8,277 nucleotides of DNA from JALXCG01 sp026991065 [NCBI: Gemmatimonadota bacterium] (GTDB lineage: Bacteria; GCA-2686955): NCBI GenBank assembly GCA_026991065.1, contig JALXCG010000106.1:1-8277 (forward strand), given 5' to 3'. The translations under genes were made by a program, and so were the position numbers. How positions within the stretch are numbered: position 1 is the stretch's first letter; each line of letters starts with the position of its first letter. Positions 1 to 4,924 of the stretch are shown piece after piece. The notes beneath the pieces are model-generated. The model worked only from the letters and a program-made list of their open reading frames with translations, had not been told where the DNA came from and made no database searches.

Positions 1-166
1 CGTTGATGAGGACCGGGGGCAACTCGGCCTCTTCTTCGGCGGAGGCCGGACCGGACAGCGCCAGGCAGACGCCCGCGGCAAGGGCGAGAAGGAAGCAGGG
101 GAAGAGCGCGAGCCGGCGGGCGGGCGCCGGAGAATTGCGGCAGTGGGTTCTTAAGTTCAATAGCAT
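1..166 (-). CDS. Exported protein, N-terminal fragment (runs off left edge)
   Basis: Reading the minus strand from the ATG at 166 gives 55 open codons to the window edge. Residues 1-18 are a basic n-region (R6, R10, R17, R18). Residues 19-38 form a hydrophobic core (LALFPCFLLALAAGV...). A Sec signal peptidase site of type A-S-A|E follows at about 43/44, and the mature chain begins EEEAELPPVLIN. The cysteine at 34 follows A-G-V rather than a lipobox, so a lipoprotein is less likely. The codon after N55 starts with G; a Glu there would give the 'VLINE' opening often seen in secreted lamin-tail-domain proteins, but only 12 mature residues are visible and this is speculation. No clear Shine-Dalgarno precedes the ATG. 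TATACT lies 10 bases upstream of it (177-182, minus), so the mRNA could be nearly leaderless. It is divergent from the reductase gene at 297. Export is well supported; function is unknown. Confidence 0.75.
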   Translation of the reverse strand, partial: MLLNLRTHCRNSPAPARRLALFPCFLLALAAGVCLALSGPASAEEEAELPPVLIN

Positions 167-296
167 AGTGCTTTTGAGTATAAGCCGATTTTCCGGGCGG
201 GGCCGAAGGAGAATTGGTCTGCGTAGGTCATTCGAGCACCCTGGCCTACTATGACCTTCCTATCTGCTTCGTGCCAATCACAAGGATCACATCTAA
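167..296. promoter_or_regulatory. Divergent intergenic region, 130 bases
   Basis: This spacer separates two genes transcribed away from each other, so it should hold both promoters. On the minus strand TATACT (177-182) resembles a -10 box, but no good -35 lies 16-18 bases upstream. On the plus strand TACTAT (247-252) matches TATAAT at four of six positions; the hexamer 17 bases upstream (TAGGTC, 224-229) is poor. The stretch is AT-richer than its surroundings. No clear operator palindrome was seen. The promoter calls are weak and rest on consensus matching only. Confidence 0.25.
282..286 (+). promoter_or_regulatory. Ribosome binding site for the reductase gene
   Basis: AAGGA ends 10 bases before the ATG at 297. 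This is slightly long but usable spacing, and it supports the 297 start, whose first residues already belong to the Rossmann strand. Confidence 0.5.
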
Positions 297-1325
297 ATGC
301 AGACGAAGATTCTAATCAGCGGTGCCAATGGTTTCATCGCCGGACATACGATCGAGGCGACTCTGGCGAGAGGCCACGCGGTTGTTGGTACGGTTCGGGA
401 TCCATCCGATTTGAGCAAGACGGCCCATCTGTGGGCGCTGACCGGCGCCGTGCAGCAACTGACCCTGGTGGCGGCCGACCTTACCGACCAAGATCCATTC
501 AGTGCCCACGTCGATGTCGACACCATCATGCACATGGCAAGTCCCTACGCGATTGACGTCAAGGATCCACAGCGCGACCTGGTGGAGCCCGCCGTGAAGG
601 GAACCCTCTCCATGTTGCGGGCGGCAGCCCAAAGCCGCCGGGTGAAACGGGTGATCCTCACGTCCTCAATGGCAGCGGTCACTGACCAGCCGGACGGCCG
701 GGTGTTGACCGAAAAAGACTGGAACACCCGCAGTTCACTCAGGCGCAACCCCTACTACTACTCCAAAGCGATGGCCGAACGAGCCGCCTGGGATTTTGTG
801 GAGCGCGAGAAACCGGCCTTCGACCTGGTGGTGATCAACCCCTTCATGGTGATCGGACCCTCTCTCACCGCGGCGCTCAACGCCTCGAATCGAATCCTGG
901 TGGACATCATCAAGGGCCGCTATCCGGCGATCATGGCCCTGACCTGGGGGTTTGTGGACGTACGTGACGTGGCCGCCGCCCACATTGCGGCGATGAACAA
1001 CACCGCTGCCAACGGCCGCTATGTTTGCGCCAGCGATTGCATGGCGATGGGGCAGGTGGTCGGGTTGCTGCGCGAGTGCGGCTACAACACCGCAAAACTG
1101 CCGAAGATCGACCTCTCCGGCCCTCTCGGCACAACCCTCATGCGCTGGGCGAGTTGTCTGCAGCCCGCGGGGACCGGCTCCTACCTGCGCACCCACCTCG
1201 GCGCTGTTCCAAATTTCGACAACTCCAAGATCAAGCGGGATCTGGGGGTTGCGTTTCGTACCCCGGAGGAGAGCATTCGCGACACGGTGGCAGACCTGGA
1301 GCGGTGGGGGCACATCTCCAGGTAG
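297..1325 (+). CDS. Extended SDR oxidoreductase, dihydroflavonol-4-reductase-like (NADPH-dependent carbonyl reductase)
   Basis: A 342-residue extended short-chain dehydrogenase/reductase, full length for the DFR/cinnamoyl-CoA reductase-like group, expected to be cytoplasmic. The Rossmann nucleotide motif is G9-A-N-G12-F-I-A15. TVRDP at 32-36 places R34 where DFR-type enzymes bind the 2'-phosphate of NADPH. ADL at 60-62 is the usual adenine-contacting Asp region, and HMASP at 79-83 matches the family. The catalytic set is visible: TSS at 122-124, and Y153-x3-K157 within YYYSK. NPFMVIGP (181-188) and VDVRDVAAAHI (220-230) are further family blocks. The C-terminus (FDNSKIKRDLG... then ESIRDTV) is the standard closing helix pair. 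By family, it should reduce an aldehyde or ketone, or act on a nucleotide-sugar-like substrate. The substrate cannot be read from sequence, and plant-type flavonoid reduction is unlikely. No pathway neighbour is present, and the gene appears monocistronic. Confidence 0.93.
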   Translation: MQTKILISGANGFIAGHTIEATLARGHAVVGTVRDPSDLSKTAHLWALTGAVQQLTLVAADLTDQDPFSAHVDVDTIMHMASPYAIDVKDPQRDLVEPAVKGTLSMLRAAAQSRRVKRVILTSSMAAVTDQPDGRVLTEKDWNTRSSLRRNPYYYSKAMAERAAWDFVEREKPAFDLVVINPFMVIGPSLTAALNASNRILVDIIKGRYPAIMALTWGFVDVRDVAAAHIAAMNNTAANGRYVCASDCMAMGQVVGLLRECGYNTAKLPKIDLSGPLGTTLMRWASCLQPAGTGSYLRTHLGAVPNFDNSKIKRDLGVAFRTPEESIRDTVADLERWGHISR

Positions 1326-1345
1326 GCCACGATAAAACCGCCCCC
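1306..1345. terminator. Possible GC hairpin between convergent genes
   Basis: GGGGGC (1306-1311) pairs with GCCCCC (1340-1345). Beyond two mismatches a further GCG/CGC pairs (1301-1303 with 1348-1350). The loop holds the reductase stop codon and most of the 24-base gap between the two convergent genes. On the minus strand GGGGGGCGG is followed by TTTT. Such stems arise by chance in GC-rich DNA, and there is no U-tract after the stem on the plus strand, so this is a weak terminator call. Confidence 0.2.
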
Positions 1346-1349
1346 CGCG

Positions 1350-1850
1350 CTACTGCCGAAAGGTGGCGTGGCAGGTTACGCAATACCCCAGGGTGGTCTG
1401 CAACGCCCGCAGCGACTTGTTCAGATCTTTGCTCTTGAGCGTCTCGGCCAGGGCGTCCGCGCTCTGGTGGAACTCCAGCCCCAGACTGGTGAACTCCTCA
1501 TTCCCGAACATGCTGCACATATTCTTCATCTCCGGTGTGAGGCCGAGCTTGGAATGGGCAGTTTCAGATGCCTGCTCAAATTTGCCCTCTGCCATGAGGC
1601 CGACGATGGCCTGTACCGCCTCCACGTGTGCCCGCATGTTGGCCAATTGATGTTTCTTCATCTGCGGCGATAGGCCGAGTGACACTCGGTTGTCGTTGGC
1701 GTGGTCCATCATGTGGGGGTGCTCCATTGTGCCCCTGGGATGTTCCATTGCACCCGTGGGGTGCTCCTCCTGGTCGCCCGCCAATGAGGCAAGGGCGACT
1801 CCTGTGCAAAGCAGTGCTCCAACGACAAACGGAAGTGGCTGAATTCTCAT
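1350..1850 (-). CDS. Exported cytochrome c'/c-556-type protein with Met/His-rich N-terminal segment
   Basis: A 166-residue protein. Residues 1-21 are a Sec signal peptide (MRIQPLPFVVGALLCTGVAL...), so it acts in the periplasm. The heme-binding C157-V-T-C160-H161 lies five residues from the end, followed by A-T-F-R. C-terminal CxxCH plus an aromatic and Arg is the signature of the cytochrome c'/c-556 four-helix bundle family (Cytochrom_C_2). The helices are visible as amphipathic blocks at about 62-84, 88-100, 117-139 and 142-160. In c-556 members an N-terminal-helix Met is the sixth heme ligand; M72 or H67 could play that part, whereas true c' proteins are five-coordinate. Residues 29-50 are unusual: a Met/His-rich stretch built on an EHP-x-G repeat and ending HMMDH, before the first helix. 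ATG 1850 is chosen because it starts the signal peptide directly and has GGAA at 1856-1859; an upstream TTG at 1871 would add seven unneeded residues. Likely roles are electron transfer, NO/gas binding or metal handling; these are not distinguishable here. Confidence 0.88.
   Translation of the reverse strand: MRIQPLPFVVGALLCTGVALASLAGDQEEHPTGAMEHPRGTMEHPHMMDHANDNRVSLGLSPQMKKHQLANMRAHVEAVQAIVGLMAEGKFEQASETAHSKLGLTPEMKNMCSMFGNEEFTSLGLEFHQSADALAETLKSKDLNKSLRALQTTLGYCVTCHATFRQ
1719..1773. repeat. 21-bp tandem repeat, about 2.6 copies, inside the cytochrome gene
   Basis: Units at 1719-1739 and 1740-1760, plus a partial unit at 1761-1773, align base for base with a few substitutions. The shared pattern is (g/a)tg(c/t)tccattg, then a variable part ending ggg. 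The unit is a multiple of three, so on the minus strand it encodes successive heptads of the form MEHP-(R/T)-G-(T/A). A more degenerate, shortened copy (about 1701-1718) encodes the following HMMDH. The repeat probably grew by in-frame slippage and supplies the Met/His-rich segment after the signal peptide. Confidence 0.8.
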
Positions 1851-2127
1851 GGTGATTCCAGATACAATCAACTTGCTGAATTGGCGAATTGCGCGGCCTG
1901 GCTCATGCGTTCACCCTCAAACCCCGCGGATACCCGGTGCAGCGTGGTCAAGCGGAATCAGCAGATCCAAAGTGCGCACCAGAGCCTTGCAGCTTGCACG
2001 AATCCTGTCAACGGCGGGGAGGAGCGCGAGTAGTATCTGTGGATCGCCGGAAGCGCCCGGCGTCTCGGCGGTGAACTGTGCCGGCGCTGGGCCGTTCAGC
2101 CGTTGTTAACTCCGGCGTGGAGGTTGC
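1851..2127. promoter_or_regulatory. Divergent intergenic region upstream of corA and the cytochrome gene
   Basis: A 277-base non-coding gap between divergent genes, so two promoters are expected. Near the cytochrome side there is a spaced direct repeat GAATTG-GC-GAATTG (1878-1891) in a short AT-rich patch. On the corA side TAGTAT (2031-2036) matches a -10 at four of six positions, but no good -35 lies at 16-18 bases. A stem GCCCGGCG/CGCTGGGC (2055-2062 with 2085-2092, one G-U pair) could form in the corA leader. I do not recognise an M-box (ykoK) or other known Mg2+ riboswitch, and the gap is short for one. Small open frames here look like chance reading of GC-rich DNA. Confidence 0.3.
2119..2123 (+). 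promoter_or_regulatory. Strong ribosome binding site for corA
   Basis: A perfect GGAGG core lies 4 bases before the ATG at 2128. It fixes the start so that the protein carries the short basic N-terminus normal for the family. Confidence 0.75.
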
Positions 2128-3204
2128 ATGAAGCGGAAAGACCACTGTGGAACATGCGCGGAGAAGGCAGGGTTGCCGCCCGGATCACTGGTATACGTGG
2201 GGCCCGAGAGTCACCCGACCACCCTCCACGCGATCCACTACGACGCCAACAGCTTCAGCGCCCGGCGCCTCGCCAACGACCAGGAGTTGCCCCCGCTTGA
2301 TGCCGCCACGGCGGTGACCTGGGTTGATCTCCATGGCCTGCGCGATGTAGAGATGCTGGGCCGGATCGGCCAGCGCCAGAAGATCCATCCACTGGTGATG
2401 GAGGACATTCTTCACACCGGCCAGCGGCCCAAGGCGGAACTGTTTGACGACCGGATCTTCCTGGTGCTGAAGATGGTGCGCGCGACAACCGGTGCCCCCG
2501 CCGGACTGACCATCGAAATTGAGCAGGTAAGCCTGGTTCTCGGCCCCGGCCACCTGCTCACTTTCCAGGAGCGGGAGGGGGATGTTTTCGAGCCGGTGCG
2601 CCAGCGCTTGCGGGCCGGTGGCGGGCAGTTGCGCAAGTTCGGGCCCGACTATCTCGCCTACGCCTTGATGGACGCAGTGGTGGACCAGTATTTCACCGTA
2701 GTGGAGACGATCGGCGAAGAGATCGAGAGGCTGGAGGATTCCCTGGTGCTGGACCCGGGACCCGAGAGCATGGCCGAACTTCACCGTCTGCGCCGCACCC
2801 TGATCCATCTGCGCCGCGCGGTCTGGCCGCTGCGCGACGCCGTGGCCCTTTTGCTGCGTGAAGAGCACGCCCTGATCGCCCCCGCGACGCGGCCCTATCT
2901 GCGCGACCTGCACGACCATGTGATCCGGGTGATCGAGACCATCGAGACCAACCGGGAGATGGTCGCCGGCCTGCTCGACATCTATCTATCCAGTGTCAGC
3001 AATCGCCTCAATGAGGTGATGAAGGTTCTCACCATCATTGCCACCATCTTCATTCCAATGACCTTTCTGACCGGCGTCTACGGGATGAACTTCCGCCACA
3101 TGCCCGAGTTGGAGCAGTGGTGGGGCTATCCCGCCGTGTGGCTGGTCAATCTGGCCATCGCCGTCGCCATGTTGCTCTTCTTTCGCCGCAAGAAGTGGCT
3201 CTAG
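2128..3204 (+). CDS. corA: CorA-family magnesium/divalent cation channel
   Basis: A 358-residue protein, close to the length of Thermotoga CorA (351). CorA forms an inner-membrane homopentamer that admits Mg2+, and in some members Co2+, Ni2+ or Zn2+. After the start, GLPPGSLVYVG (15-25) is the usual CorA opening. The cytoplasmic domain follows (about 25-290), with IHPLVMEDILH at 86-96 and the long stalk helix from about 265. TM1 is about 297-317. It leads into the diagnostic Y-G319-M320-N321 selectivity motif and an acidic periplasmic loop (PELEQWW). TM2 is about 334-352, and the chain ends with the basic RRKKWL tail. An oddity is a C7-G-T-C10 pair in the N-terminal extension. It has a strong SD and is followed after 8 bases by an MscS channel gene, so the two are probably co-transcribed. 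The CorA family call is near certain; ion preference cannot be read from sequence. Confidence 0.96.
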   Translation: MKRKDHCGTCAEKAGLPPGSLVYVGPESHPTTLHAIHYDANSFSARRLANDQELPPLDAATAVTWVDLHGLRDVEMLGRIGQRQKIHPLVMEDILHTGQRPKAELFDDRIFLVLKMVRATTGAPAGLTIEIEQVSLVLGPGHLLTFQEREGDVFEPVRQRLRAGGGQLRKFGPDYLAYALMDAVVDQYFTVVETIGEEIERLEDSLVLDPGPESMAELHRLRRTLIHLRRAVWPLRDAVALLLREEHALIAPATRPYLRDLHDHVIRVIETIETNREMVAGLLDIYLSSVSNRLNEVMKVLTIIATIFIPMTFLTGVYGMNFRHMPELEQWWGYPAVWLVNLAIAVAMLLFFRRKKWL

Positions 3205-3206
3205 GG
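3203..3206 (+). promoter_or_regulatory. Ribosome binding site for mscS overlapping the corA stop
   Basis: AGGG shares its first two bases with the corA TAG stop (3202-3204) and ends 6 bases before the ATG at 3213. This arrangement favours translational coupling of the channel gene to corA. Confidence 0.45.
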
Positions 3207-3212
3207 TCACCC

Positions 3213-4517
3213 ATGCTCTCGACCATCCTCAATTCCCTGAGCCGCTGGAGCCAGGAGTTCGCCGCGTCGACCTGGGCCCACGGTCTGCTGCTCCTGCTGA
3301 CCTCGACCCTGGTTACCTGGTTTGGCGCCCTGCTGCTGGCCCGCCGCCTGAATGTCGCCAATCCCGCCGAGCGTTCGCGGGAAGAGATGATTTTGCGCCA
3401 CCTGGTGCAAACATCACTCTGGCCCCTCTTCGCGCTCGGGCTGAGCGCCGCCGCCCTGGAACTGGGCTGGCCGTTCGGTCCTGAATTCTACGGCGAAAGC
3501 CGGCGCGTGCTCGCCATCCTGGTTTTCTTTCTGATCTATCGCTGGATCGATCTCTTGGTCGGGGAGTTCGCCCGCTCCGGCGTTCACCGCCGCCACATCC
3601 GCCGTGGCCTGTTGCCGACTTTCTTTGTTCTTCTGACTCTGCATCAGCTCGATCTGCTCAGTGTCATCACCAACTGGCTGGGGCGCCCCATGGTGCTCTT
3701 CGGCCAGGAGCGACTTTCGGCGCTGGCGGTGATCGGCGCGCTGCTGGTGCTGCTGGGCTCCTCCTTTGTTGCCCGGGTGGTTTTCGTGCTGATCGGGCAG
3801 CGCTTTCTCCCCGGTTTCGGGGTGGAACGCGCCCTTTCCGAGGCGATCGCCACCATCGTTCGCTATCTCTTGGTCGCGATCGGTTTTCTCTGGTGCATGG
3901 ATCTGCTCGGGTTCGATCTGACGACAATCAAGATCGGTCTCGGAGCGTTGGGCGTGGGGATCGGTTTCGGCTTGCAGACCATTGTCAACAACTTCACCAG
4001 CGGCCTGATCCTGCTCTTTGAGCGCAGTGTCAAACATGGCGACATTCTTACCATCGATGGCACCGACGGCCGGGTCGAGCAGGTGGGGCTGCGCGCCAGT
4101 GTGTTGCGCACGCGCAAAGGCGACGATCTGATCATGCCCAACTCGATTCTGGTCGAGAATCTGGTCACCAACTACAGCTACCGCGACAATCTGCAGCGCG
4201 TCGACATTGATGTGGGCGTGAGTTACGAGGCCGACCCCAATGCGGTGCGTGATCTGCTCCTGGCCACCGCAAAAACATGTCGTTCGGTGCTCTCCTACCC
4301 GCCGCCTGCTGTGCTCTTTCGTGATTTCGGCACCAGCAGCATCGATTTTCAGTTGCGCGTTTGGACCAACGATCCGTGGAAACAGCCGCTGGTGCGCAGC
4401 GAGCTTCTTTTTGCCATCTGGTATGCGCTGAAGAAGGCCGGGATCGAGATTCCCTATCCACAGCAGGATCTGCATCTGCGGAGCGGGTTCCCGGAGAGCA
4501 CCGGATCTCGTGAGTGA
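3213..4517 (+). CDS. MscS-family small-conductance mechanosensitive channel, multi-TM type
   Basis: A 434-residue inner-membrane channel, larger than E. coli MscS (286 residues, three helices). It has about four extra N-terminal helices: hydrophobic segments near 22-43, 69-84, 97-117, 132-152, 168-195 and 212-231. The pore helix follows at about 236-268. That helix is Gly/Ala-packed (GLGALGVGIGFGLQTIVNN...) as in MscS/YnaI-like members, and leads to FERSVKHGD at 269-277. The beta domain carries DGRVEQVGLR and the MPNS motif (308-311), and a MscS-type alpha/beta C-terminal domain follows (330-422), ending IEIPYPQQDLHLR. By family it opens under membrane tension to release solutes after osmotic downshock. 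The Pro common after 'ER' in this family is Ser here. ATG 3213 is preferred over an in-frame GTG at 3117, which would lie deep inside corA, because it has an SD and puts the first hydrophobic helix near the N-terminus. Second gene of the corA pair. Confidence 0.94.
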   Translation: MLSTILNSLSRWSQEFAASTWAHGLLLLLTSTLVTWFGALLLARRLNVANPAERSREEMILRHLVQTSLWPLFALGLSAAALELGWPFGPEFYGESRRVLAILVFFLIYRWIDLLVGEFARSGVHRRHIRRGLLPTFFVLLTLHQLDLLSVITNWLGRPMVLFGQERLSALAVIGALLVLLGSSFVARVVFVLIGQRFLPGFGVERALSEAIATIVRYLLVAIGFLWCMDLLGFDLTTIKIGLGALGVGIGFGLQTIVNNFTSGLILLFERSVKHGDILTIDGTDGRVEQVGLRASVLRTRKGDDLIMPNSILVENLVTNYSYRDNLQRVDIDVGVSYEADPNAVRDLLLATAKTCRSVLSYPPPAVLFRDFGTSSIDFQLRVWTNDPWKQPLVRSELLFAIWYALKKAGIEIPYPQQDLHLRSGFPESTGSRE

Positions 4518-4564
4518 AGAGAGGAGCGACTGGCTGCGGGACGGGAACAGAGGGGGACCGGTGA

Positions 4565-4603
4565 GCCCCGCACAAAGCCGGCCGGATCGGGAAAGCGCGG
4601 GGC
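4565..4603 (+). terminator. Inverted repeat downstream of mscS, possible terminator
   Basis: GCCCCGC (4565-4571) pairs perfectly with GCGGGGC (4597-4603). The 25-base loop contains the palindrome CCGGCCGG (4578-4585). It starts 47 bases after the mscS stop. No T-run follows, so it is not a standard intrinsic terminator; it could stabilise the 3' end of the mRNA or be chance in G+C-rich DNA. Confidence 0.25.
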
Positions 4604-4619
4604 GCGGCGGGGGCGCGGG
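4589..4619 (+). other. G-quadruplex-type motif
   Basis: Four G runs, at 4589-4591, 4599-4602, 4609-4613 and 4617-4619, are separated by loops of 7, 6 and 3 bases. This satisfies the common G3+N1-7 rule. It lies on the plus strand about 70 bases after the mscS stop and overlaps the right arm of the inverted repeat at 4597-4603, so the two folds would compete. Confidence 0.5.
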
Positions 4620-4815
4620 ATTTGAGCCTGGAGCCGGTGCTGCTACAAGAGTCAGCCGGTTCGGCGAGAGTTGATGGGGTGCGCGGGGGAGCAACGGCCG
4701 ATGGCGCGGCGGCGGGACGTTGCCGCGGAGCTTCATCTCTCAGTTTCTTTCAAGACGGGGATTCAGCACGCGCGGGTGACAAAGCGGCGCGGGTGGGAGC
4801 GCCGGGAATGGGTTC

Positions 4816-4844
4816 TGGACACCCTTTTGCCAGAGTAGTAACCT
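4816..4844 (+). promoter_or_regulatory. Candidate sigma70-type promoter for the DUF2723 gene
   Basis: TGGACA (4816-4821) matches the -35 consensus at five of six positions. It is followed by a 17-base spacer and TAACCT (4839-4844), which keeps the first two bases and the last base of the -10 box. The site lies at the switch from G-rich to AT-richer DNA and would start transcription near 4851, leaving a leader of about 75 bases. Consensus matching only. Confidence 0.35.
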
Positions 4845-4913
4845 ATTGAGTTTGCAAGTATTTTATCGATTCATTCGGCGTTCGGGCAGCGCGGTTGCGG
4901 TGCCGGCGCCAGC

Positions 4914-4917
4914 GGAG
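4914..4917 (+). promoter_or_regulatory. Ribosome binding site that decides the GTG start at 4925
   Basis: GGAG ends 7 bases before GTG 4925, which is ideal spacing. The alternative in-frame TTG at 4895 has no comparable site and would add ten residues (MRCRRQRSFF), so GTG 4925 is the better start. Confidence 0.7.
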
Positions 4918-4924
4918 TTTTTTC

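Larger units (their letters stand above)
4518..4924. other. 407-base non-coding gap between mscS and the DUF2723 gene
   Basis: This is the longest stretch without a gene. About 4518-4800 is very G-rich on the plus strand. It holds a G-quadruplex-type run, an inverted repeat (4565-4571 with 4597-4603) and a small stem CGCGGC/GCCGCG (4705-4710 with 4722-4727). About 4822-4880 is clearly AT-richer and holds the best promoter candidate. A 75-residue open frame (4622-4849, TTG start) is composed of Gly/Ala/Arg-rich chance sequence with no SD, and I do not call it. I see no tRNA, recognisable sRNA or gene remnant. Confidence 0.6.

Noticed and set aside
735-1313. Minus-strand open frame of 192 residues inside the reductase gene
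   Set aside because: It overlaps the catalytic and cofactor-binding regions of a clear SDR and reads as low-information sequence.
1719-1773. Tandem repeat as a CRISPR array
   Set aside because: The units are contiguous with no spacers, are in frame, and encode a peptide repeat inside a gene.
1851-1871. Upstream TTG start for the cytochrome
   Set aside because: It would put seven residues ahead of a normal signal peptide; ATG 1850 has a weak SD and begins the n-region directly.
1889-2074. Possible small gene (61 residues) in the gap upstream of corA
   Set aside because: No SD, no hydrophobic or domain pattern, and it occupies the region where two divergent promoters are expected.
1851-2127. 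Mg2+ riboswitch (M-box or mgtA-type) ahead of corA
   Set aside because: Only one modest stem is visible; I do not see the conserved M-box core or a terminator/antiterminator pair.
2185-2919. Minus-strand open frame of 244 residues inside corA
   Set aside because: Antisense shadow of a well-supported CorA, Gln/His/Gly-rich with no recognisable motif.
3117-3212. Upstream GTG start for the MscS channel
   Set aside because: It would overlap corA by 88 bases and add a basic non-hydrophobic extension. ATG 3213 has an AGGG site and correct operon spacing.
3414-4736. Long minus-strand open frame (about 440 residues) opposite the mscS gene
   Set aside because: It is antisense to a clear MscS protein. 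Its composition (many His, Gln, Arg, Pro, Asp) is typical of reverse-frame reading of GC-rich genes, and it has no domain or SD.
4622-4849. Possible 75-residue gene in the mscS-DUF2723 gap
   Set aside because: TTG start, no SD, Gly/Ala/Arg-rich chance composition, and it runs into the likely promoter region.
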